Shown here: piece after piece, positions 1 to 5,088 of the stretch
How positions within the stretch are numbered: the stretch's first letter is position 1
Layout: every line of letters begins with the position of its first letter
NCBI GenBank assembly: GCA_023228765.1
Contig: JALOAM010000141.1
Location: forward strand, 1-8,266
Length of the DNA: 8,266 nt
Direction: 5' to 3'
DNA from: Dehalococcoidia bacterium
Lineage (GTDB): Bacteria; Chloroflexota; Dehalococcoidia; UBA2979
Position numbers and translations under genes: made by a program
Notes under the pieces: model-generated
What the model was told of the DNA's origin: nothing
The model's database searches: none
Seen by the model: the letters and a program-made list of their open reading frames with translations, nothing else

Positions 1-2172
1 GGGTACGAGGACGACCTTCAGCCGGCCGCGGACGCCGGATCCGACTCCGATCCCGATGGCGACGAGTACGACGATGCTGACGCCGACTTCGAGGACGCTG
101 GCTTCGAGGACGGGGACCTCGGCGAGGGCGACTACGACGAGGGCGAGTACGACGAGGAGTACGAGGACGAGCCGTTCGAAAGCACCCCGGCCCGTTCGGC
201 ACCGAACCCCGTGCGCCCCGACCCGCCGGTCTTCGCCCCCGTGGTCTTCGACGATGAAGAAGAGGAGCGCCGTCCGTTCCTGCCCCGTGGCAGAGGTGGC
301 GACGACGGCTCCGAGGGCGGACGACGCGGACGTGGTGATGACGGAGGACGTGGCGGCCGAGGACGAAGCGCCCTCGGCGGTCGCTACGAGAGCGACGCCG
401 GGCTCATCCGCATCCTCGCGATCATCGGCGTGCTCGGCGTGGTCATCCTCGCGCTCGTGCTGCCGTTCTCGCCGATCTCGGTCATTGGTGGGGACGACGG
501 AGGCGCCGAGGGCCCTCGAGGCATCAGTGCGCGCGTCGTGGATGACGTGCCGCCCGTGCCTGAGGGCCTGGTCGCGCTGAGCAAGCTCTACGAGATCACC
601 GTCGAGGAAGGCGTCCCCGGTCCCCTCAAGGTCGAGGTTGAGCTGGTCGACGACAGCCAGGATTCCTCGAACCTCGCGTACTACCAGTGGGACGGCTCGT
701 CCTGGTCGCGCGTGAACGCGGTGGAGCTCACCACGGGTGGCGGTTCTGTCACGGGCTCGATCCCGGCGGAGTCGGCCTCGATCGTGGTGATGCGACGCAC
801 GGCGCTCGCGCACTCGATGGCGATGATCGTCGGGCCCGCGGAGACGCCGGACCCGGCGGGGCTCTCCTCCGCCTCGCTCGTGGTGGTCACGGCCGGGACG
901 CTCGATGAGGACGGCGGGCTCGTGCTGGAGCCGGCGACGCTGCGCTCCGCGCAGCAGGTGGCGGGCGAGCGCCCGGTCTACCTCGGCATCTCCGGCGACG
1001 CCGGCACCGTGCTGGAGTCGCCCGACGCGAGCACGGACCACGCCGCCGCGCTGGTCGAGGCCGCCGAGGCACAGGAGGCAGCCGGCATCTACCTCGAGTA
1101 CACGGGTGTCTCAGACGCCGCGGCGTTCACCACGTTCGTCTCCGCCCTCGCGGAGCAGCTGCACGCGGCCCAGCGTCAGCTGATCGTCGGCGTGCCGGTG
1201 GAGGGCACGGGCTACGACTGGCCAGCGCTCGTCGGGGTCGTGGACGGCCTCTGGGTGCAGGCGCCGATCGATCCCGCGCAGTACCACGGCACGATTCCGA
1301 CGCTCCTCGCCGAGCGCGGCCTCTCGGACACTTCGAAGGTGTCCGTGATCCTCGACCGGCAGTCGGCGATGCAGACCGGCGACGAGCCGGTGCAGCCGAT
1401 CTCGCTGATCGACGGGCTGACGATCGCGAGCACGGTGGACTTCAACGTGGACGCCATCGGCCCCAACAGTCCGGTCACGCTGCGCACCGCCTACCTCGGC
1501 GGGGGCGGGGCCGGCCAGCTCCACTGGGACGACGACGCGAACGCCGTCACGTTCACCTTCACCCGCGAGGATGCCGAGTCCACGGTGTGGTTCCAGAACT
1601 CGTACTCGTTCGGCTTCGCGCTGCGCGCCGCGAGCCAGGGTGGGTTCGCCGGCGTCGCCGTGCGGAGCGCGGCGGCCGGTGGCGCTCAGCCTGACGTCTG
1701 GGGCGCGGTCGCCCAGTTCGTCGAAGAGGGCACGGTGGACCTCCTGCGGCCGTTCGGGCCGTACCTGACCCCGTGCTGGGCTTCGCCGGACGGCAGGATC
1801 GAGGGCCAGCCGGAGTGCTGGACAGAAGAGACCGACACGAGCGCCGTCGTCTGGCGCGCACCGGACGAGACCGGCGCCTACACCGTCCGCCTCGTTGTCT
1901 CGGAGGGCACGACCTTCGTCGGCCAGGAGGTGGTCCTCCGGGTCGGCGAGGAGGCGCCCGACGAGGAAGAGGAGCCCACGGAGACGGCGACGCCGGAGCC
2001 GACCGAGACCGCGACCGAAGAACCCACCGAGGTCCCGACCGAGACGCCGACGGAGACCGCCACGGAAGAACCGACCGAGACCGCCACCGAGGAGCCGACC
2101 GAGACCGCGACGCCGACCGAGTCGCCCGCCGCCGGACAGCCGGCGGGGCCCGGTGGCAACGAGGTCGGCTAG
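1..2172 (+). CDS. Membrane-anchored protein with degenerate GH18-like ectodomain (5' partial)
   Basis: The frame is open from base 1, so the true start lies outside the window; 723 residues are visible. Numbering the first visible codon as 1, residues 1-60 are very rich in Asp, Glu and Tyr, and 96-122 form an Arg/Gly/Asp tract resembling an RGG box. Residues 135-156 are one hydrophobic helix. About 170-285 look like a beta-sandwich (YYQWDGSSWSRV). About 292-580 resemble a GH18 TIM barrel of the YaaH/SleL kind: TVWFQNSYSFGFALRAA, then GFAGVAVR and GGAQPDVW (560-567) match the last strands of that fold. The GH18 catalytic motif DGxDxDxE appears to correspond to AGIYLEYT (361-368), so the acidic catalytic residues are missing. 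A small beta domain with C592 and C606 and a PTE-rich tail follow. Inferred role: extracytoplasmic glycan or peptidoglycan binding rather than hydrolysis. The fold is moderately sure, the function is not known. It lies 29 bases ahead of rsmD on the same strand. Confidence 0.85.
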   Translation, partial: GYEDDLQPAADAGSDSDPDGDEYDDADADFEDAGFEDGDLGEGDYDEGEYDEEYEDEPFESTPARSAPNPVRPDPPVFAPVVFDDEEEERRPFLPRGRGGDDGSEGGRRGRGDDGGRGGRGRSALGGRYESDAGLIRILAIIGVLGVVILALVLPFSPISVIGGDDGGAEGPRGISARVVDDVPPVPEGLVALSKLYEITVEEGVPGPLKVEVELVDDSQDSSNLAYYQWDGSSWSRVNAVELTTGGGSVTGSIPAESASIVVMRRTALAHSMAMIVGPAETPDPAGLSSASLVVVTAGTLDEDGGLVLEPATLRSAQQVAGERPVYLGISGDAGTVLESPDASTDHAAALVEAAEAQEAAGIYLEYTGVSDAAAFTTFVSALAEQLHAAQRQLIVGVPVEGTGYDWPALVGVVDGLWVQAPIDPAQYHGTIPTLLAERGLSDTSKVSVILDRQSAMQTGDEPVQPISLIDGLTIASTVDFNVDAIGPNSPVTLRTAYLGGGGAGQLHWDDDANAVTFTFTREDAESTVWFQNSYSFGFALRAASQGGFAGVAVRSAAAGGAQPDVWGAVAQFVEEGTVDLLRPFGPYLTPCWASPDGRIEGQPECWTEETDTSAVVWRAPDETGAYTVRLVVSEGTTFVGQEVVLRVGEEAPDEEEEPTETATPEPTETATEEPTEVPTETPTETATEEPTETATEEPTETATPTESPAAGQPAGPGGNEVG
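1975..2124 (+). repeat. Degenerate TATEEPTE-coding repeat in the protein tail
   Basis: This stretch near the 3' end of the first gene encodes about 50 residues (659-708 of the visible protein) built from Thr, Glu, Pro and Ala. The eight-residue pattern TATEEPTE recurs with variants such as TATPEPTE and TEVPTETP. Synonymous codons differ between copies (gaa/gag, acc/acg), so the protein pattern is conserved better than the DNA. Such Pro/Thr/Glu tails are usually flexible, extended linkers or stalks outside the membrane. No sortase-type LPxTG signal or second membrane helix follows; the protein ends in a Gly/Pro-rich stretch. Confidence 0.8.
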
Positions 2173-2201
2173 CGGCCCTCGGTCAGGCGACAGGCGATCT
2201 G

Positions 2202-2831
2202 GTGGCGGAGCGCGGTCCTCGCGTGATCGGTGGGTCGGTCGGCGGCATCGAGCTGCGCTGGCCGAAGACCGGCGCGACACGCCCGACCACCGGAAAGATG
2301 CGCGAGGCGCTGTTCTCCATGCTCGAAGCGGCCCGCATCGACTTCGACGAGGTGCTGGACCTGTACGCCGGCAGCGGCGCGCTGGGCATCGAGGCCCTCT
2401 CGCGCGGTGATGGTCGCGCCACCTTCGTCGAGTCCGACCGCCGCGCGGCCGCGGTGATCCGCGAGAACCTCGCACGGGTGAAATTCACCGAGCGCGGCAC
2501 CGTCATCGTGAGCAACGTGGGGCGCTGGACGCCCTCCGCGGGCACGAGGTACACGCTGGTGCTGGCCGATCCCCCGTACGAGCGTGGCACATATGATGAC
2601 GGCGGCGCCTGGGGTGCAATCGAGAGCACCGTGCGCGGATCGCTGGCAGAGGATGCCGCCCTCGTCGTAGAGCACGACGCGAAGCAGACGCCTCCGCCGG
2701 CCCTCGCGGGTCTCTCCCTCTGGCGCGACCGCCGACACGGGGCGGGCGCCGTCGCCATCTATCGTGCGACAGTCGTCCCGACGGAACCGTCCGAGACTGC
2801 AACACCCGAGGATGAAGGGGACGACGAATGA
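2202..2831 (+). CDS. rsmD: 16S rRNA (guanine(966)-N(2))-methyltransferase RsmD
   Basis: The 209-residue product is a Rossmann-fold, SAM-dependent methyltransferase of the RsmD family, which methylates N2 of G966 (E. coli numbering) in 16S rRNA during 30S assembly. The family start RVIGGS is at residues 7-12, RPTTGKMREALFSML at 27-41, SAM-binding motif I DLYAGSGALG at 53-62, the acidic ribose-binding loop FVESD at 75-79 and the catalytic DPPY at 123-126. The GTG start at 2202 was chosen because it keeps the whole RVIGG motif and has AGG at 2192-2194, seven bases upstream; GTG 2223 would cut into the motif. The first 190 residues are the usual family length. The acidic tail after it (SETATPEDEGDDE) is extra. 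The stop overlaps the coaD start in ATGA, as expected for the common rsmD-coaD operon pair. Confidence 0.93.
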   Translation: MAERGPRVIGGSVGGIELRWPKTGATRPTTGKMREALFSMLEAARIDFDEVLDLYAGSGALGIEALSRGDGRATFVESDRRAAAVIRENLARVKFTERGTVIVSNVGRWTPSAGTRYTLVLADPPYERGTYDDGGAWGAIESTVRGSLAEDAALVVEHDAKQTPPPALAGLSLWRDRRHGAGAVAIYRATVVPTEPSETATPEDEGDDE

Positions 2832-3301
2832 CGGTGGCGCTGTACGCAGGCCGCTTCGATCCGGTGACCAATGGGCACCTCGACATTGTCGAGCGCGCTG
2901 CCACGATCTTTGACCAGGTGGTGATCGGTGTGGCGGCCAGCCGCAGCGCACTCTTTTCGCTGGAAGAGCGGATCTCGATGTTCGAGCAGGCGGTCGCCGA
3001 GGTGGGCTTGACGAACGTCCGCACCACCGCGATCTCCGGCCTGACCGTGGACGAGGCGAAGGCGCAGGGCGCGCAGGTGCTCGTCCGCGGCCTCCGCGCC
3101 GGCGACTTCGCGTACGAGTTCGACATGGCGCTGATGAACCGGAACATGGCCCCGGACATCGAGTCCGTGTACCTGATGACGGCGCTGGAGCACCTGTTCG
3201 TCAGCGGCACCCGCATCCGGGAGCTTGCCTCCTTCGGGCGAGATGTCAGCGAGTTCGTGCCGCCGAACGTGGCGGGTGCCATCATCAAGAAGTTCGAGTA
3301 G
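2828..3301 (+). CDS. coaD: Phosphopantetheine adenylyltransferase CoaD
   Basis: CoaD joins ATP and 4'-phosphopantetheine to give dephospho-CoA and pyrophosphate, the penultimate step of coenzyme A synthesis in the cytoplasm. The 157-residue length is typical of bacterial CoaD. Visible family motifs are YAGRFDPVTNGHLDIV (6-21) with the nucleotidyltransferase T14-N-G-H17, LFSLEER (42-48), VRGLRAGDFAYEFDMALMNR (86-105) and FGRDVSEFVPPNV (136-148). The ATP-site signature, ISSSLVKE in E. coli, reads VSGTRIRE here (125-132), and the E. coli K42 equivalent is R39. Both variants keep the general superfamily pattern, so activity is expected. The ATG is set by AAGGGG at 2815-2820, seven bases upstream, and overlaps the rsmD stop by four bases, implying translational coupling. 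Confidence 0.96.
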   Translation: MTVALYAGRFDPVTNGHLDIVERAATIFDQVVIGVAASRSALFSLEERISMFEQAVAEVGLTNVRTTAISGLTVDEAKAQGAQVLVRGLRAGDFAYEFDMALMNRNMAPDIESVYLMTALEHLFVSGTRIRELASFGRDVSEFVPPNVAGAIIKKFE

Positions 3302-3339
3302 CGGGCGCTTCGCCGAGGCGGAAGCCGGTACGCGCCCGC
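3301..3339 (+). terminator. GC-rich hairpin after coaD, no U-tract
   Basis: A perfect 8-bp inverted repeat (GCGGGCGC at 3301-3308, GCGCCCGC at 3332-3339) starts in the last base of the coaD stop codon. The 23-base interval can form a second stem (CTTC-GCC against GGC-G-GAAG, one bulge). No run of T follows, so it is not a canonical intrinsic terminator. It may act as an mRNA-stabilising or attenuating hairpin between coaD and the next gene. Confidence 0.4.
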
Positions 3340-3395
3340 TCGCTCCCCTCGTGTGACAGCCACATGAGGCTGCACATCTGAGACTGGAGGCCGAG

Positions 3396-4319
3396 ATGGA
3401 CCTGCTCCACCTGGTCGATCGACTCGAGGAGCTGGTCGCGGGCGCGCAGAAGATGCCGATCGGCAACCGCGCGATCGTGGACCGGCGCCGCATGCTGGAC
3501 CTCATCGACCAGATGCGTATCGCTGTACCTCGGGAGGTACGGGAGGCCCAGGACATCGTCGCGCAGCGCGACGCCATCCGCCGCGAGGCGGAGGAGGAAG
3601 GCCGCATCATCGTGGCCCAGGCGGAGGAGCGCGCCGCCGACCTGGTGGAGGAGCACGCGATCACCGACGGCGCGAAGCGACGCGCCGAGGAGATCGCCGT
3701 CGAGGCGGAACGACGCCTGGAGGTCCAGATCGACGCCGCGAACCGCGACATGCAGGCCCGCCTGCAGGAGTCGCGTCGGGTGGCGCGGGAGCAGATGGCG
3801 GCCGCGGACGACTACGCGCGCGAGCTGCTGCTCCGGTTGGAGCGCCAGCTGGCGGCGTTCCAGAACTCCGTCCGCGCCGGGGTGGAGCAGCTGGAGCCCT
3901 CGCCGGCCGCGTACGATCCCGGCATCCCGCTGGACGACCGTGACGAGGACTACGCGCGTTCGGCCGGCCTCGCCTCGTCGCGCCCGGTCTACCCGCCGCC
4001 CACGCCGACGGCACCCGAGCCGTACGAGTCGCGTACCCCACAGTTCGAGGGCGCGCAGTACGAGGGCATGCAGTACGGCCAGGCGTCCGAGTACGAGCCG
4101 GCCTCCCTCGATGAGCTCGAGGACCTCCTCGGTCAGCAGCGTTTGATGAGCGCGGGCGAGCGGTCGGACCGCGGTCGCTTCGAGCCCGCACCGATCGAGG
4201 ATGCCGAGCCGGGCGTCATCGACGACTTCGAGAACCAGCCGCTGGATGACGACCCAATGCTGCGTCCTCCGCGCGGGGAACGCGAGCGTCCAGACCTCGA
4301 TTGGGACGATCGGACCTAG
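3396..4319 (+). CDS. SepIVA/DivIVA-like coiled-coil protein
   Basis: The product has 307 residues. Residues 1-60 (LVDRLEELVAGAQKMPI, RRRMLDLIDQM, IAVPREVREAQDIVAQRDA) resemble, from memory, the N-terminus of mycobacterial SepIVA, a DivIVA-domain septation factor with the same order: short helix, VP/MP motif, LLDxIKxAIPxELDxAQD, then a long coiled coil. Residues about 45-165 are a charged Ala/Glu/Arg coiled coil ending in LLLRLERQLAAFQNSV, again like the SepIVA end. This kind of protein is often labelled ATP synthase B-like because of the coiled coil, but there is no membrane helix, so that name would be wrong. Residues 168-307 are a low-complexity tail with Pro-rich (PPPTPTAPEP) and EGAQYEGMQYG segments and an acidic end. 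Good Shine-Dalgarno GGAGG at 3386-3390, five bases before ATG. Inferred role: scaffold in polar growth, division or envelope assembly. Not an enzyme by sequence. Confidence 0.85.
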   Translation: MDLLHLVDRLEELVAGAQKMPIGNRAIVDRRRMLDLIDQMRIAVPREVREAQDIVAQRDAIRREAEEEGRIIVAQAEERAADLVEEHAITDGAKRRAEEIAVEAERRLEVQIDAANRDMQARLQESRRVAREQMAAADDYARELLLRLERQLAAFQNSVRAGVEQLEPSPAAYDPGIPLDDRDEDYARSAGLASSRPVYPPPTPTAPEPYESRTPQFEGAQYEGMQYGQASEYEPASLDELEDLLGQQRLMSAGERSDRGRFEPAPIEDAEPGVIDDFENQPLDDDPMLRPPRGERERPDLDWDDRT

Positions 4320-4340
4320 CCGAGGGCTCTTGGTCGACGG

Positions 4341-5084
4341 TCAGTCGGCTGGCGGTACCCAGAACTCATCGAGGAGTTCCTGGAACCGGACTCGGATCTC
4401 CGTGCCCGTGCGCCCCTGTAGCACGTCGACGCCGTGCTCTGTGCCGGGGTAGAGGCGCGCCTGCGTCGAGTCGATGTTCCCGAGGGCGCGGAACTTGTGC
4501 AGGGAGTCCGCCGCGGACACGTCGTCCCGTGTCGCGATCAGCTGCACGCGGTCGTCGAGGAGTTCCACGACCGCGACCGTGTCGAGGGCGTCGAAGTCCG
4601 CCGGCGTGGAGAAGCCGACGACCGTGACGTCGGGTACCTCCACCGCCGTGACGAGGGCGACCGCGGCGCCCATCCCCGCGCCGACCAGCATCACGTGCCG
4701 GTACCCCTGCTCACGTGCGAAGGCGACCGCGGCCTCCGCGTCGAGCACCATCCCCTCGATGTCGTCGAGTTCGCCCTCGGAGGTGCCGTGCCCACGGAAG
4801 TCGAAGGTGAGGGCGGAGACGCCGGCGGGGTGCTCCTGCTCGATGAAGGACCACCAGGACGACTGGTCTTCCCGGAACTCGTGGAGGTAGATCGCGATCC
4901 GCTCCGTGCCGCGGTCCCAGAGGCGGGCTTCCAGCGTCGCGCCATCCTCGGAGGCGAACTGGGCCTCGGTCGCACCGTCCGCCTCCCGGTGCTCCTCCGC
5001 GGGCGTGTCCGTGCAAGCAGAGGCGAGGACGGCGGCGCCGAGGAGGAGGGCGAGGCCCACCAGGGAGGCGAGCCGCGCCGGCAT
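4341..5084 (-). CDS. Alpha/beta-hydrolase-fold lipoprotein, serine nucleophile absent
   Basis: The 247-residue product begins with a signal peptide (hydrophobic 7-20) and a lipobox-like LASAC with the candidate lipidated cysteine at C24, so it is probably anchored outside the membrane. The rest is an alpha/beta-hydrolase fold: YLHEF (66-70) at the oxyanion position, FDFRGHGTSEG (94-104), and the nucleophile-elbow strand HVMLVGAGMGAA (130-141). The usual GxSxG is G135-A-G137-M-G139 here; glycine replaces the serine (codon GGG at 4676-4674). Acid D187 (or D188) and H217 (GTEHG) appear to be retained. It is therefore either non-catalytic or uses another chemistry; the substrate cannot be read from sequence. 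The ATG lies 4 bases after the leuS stop with no good Shine-Dalgarno of its own, so translation is probably coupled to leuS. It ends 21 bases from the converging coiled-coil gene. Confidence 0.87.
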   Translation of the reverse strand: MPARLASLVGLALLLGAAVLASACTDTPAEEHREADGATEAQFASEDGATLEARLWDRGTERIAIYLHEFREDQSSWWSFIEQEHPAGVSALTFDFRGHGTSEGELDDIEGMVLDAEAAVAFAREQGYRHVMLVGAGMGAAVALVTAVEVPDVTVVGFSTPADFDALDTVAVVELLDDRVQLIATRDDVSAADSLHKFRALGNIDSTQARLYPGTEHGVDVLQGRTGTEIRVRFQELLDEFWVPPAD

Positions 5085-5088
5085 CGCC

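Noticed and set aside
1111..2475. 454-codon open frame on the - strand opposite the first gene and rsmD
   Set aside because: Arg/Gly-rich shadow of GC-rich coding sequence; it spans two well-supported + strand genes and shows no domain or family motif.
3525..3540. Palindrome-like GTACCTC-GG-GAGGTAC as a possible operator
   Set aside because: It lies inside the conserved VPREV-coding part of the coiled-coil gene and is explained by codons there; no sign of a promoter.
4320..4333. Small hairpin CCGAG-GGCT-CTTGG between the converging genes as a terminator
   Set aside because: Only five pairs including a G-U and no T-run; too weak to call.
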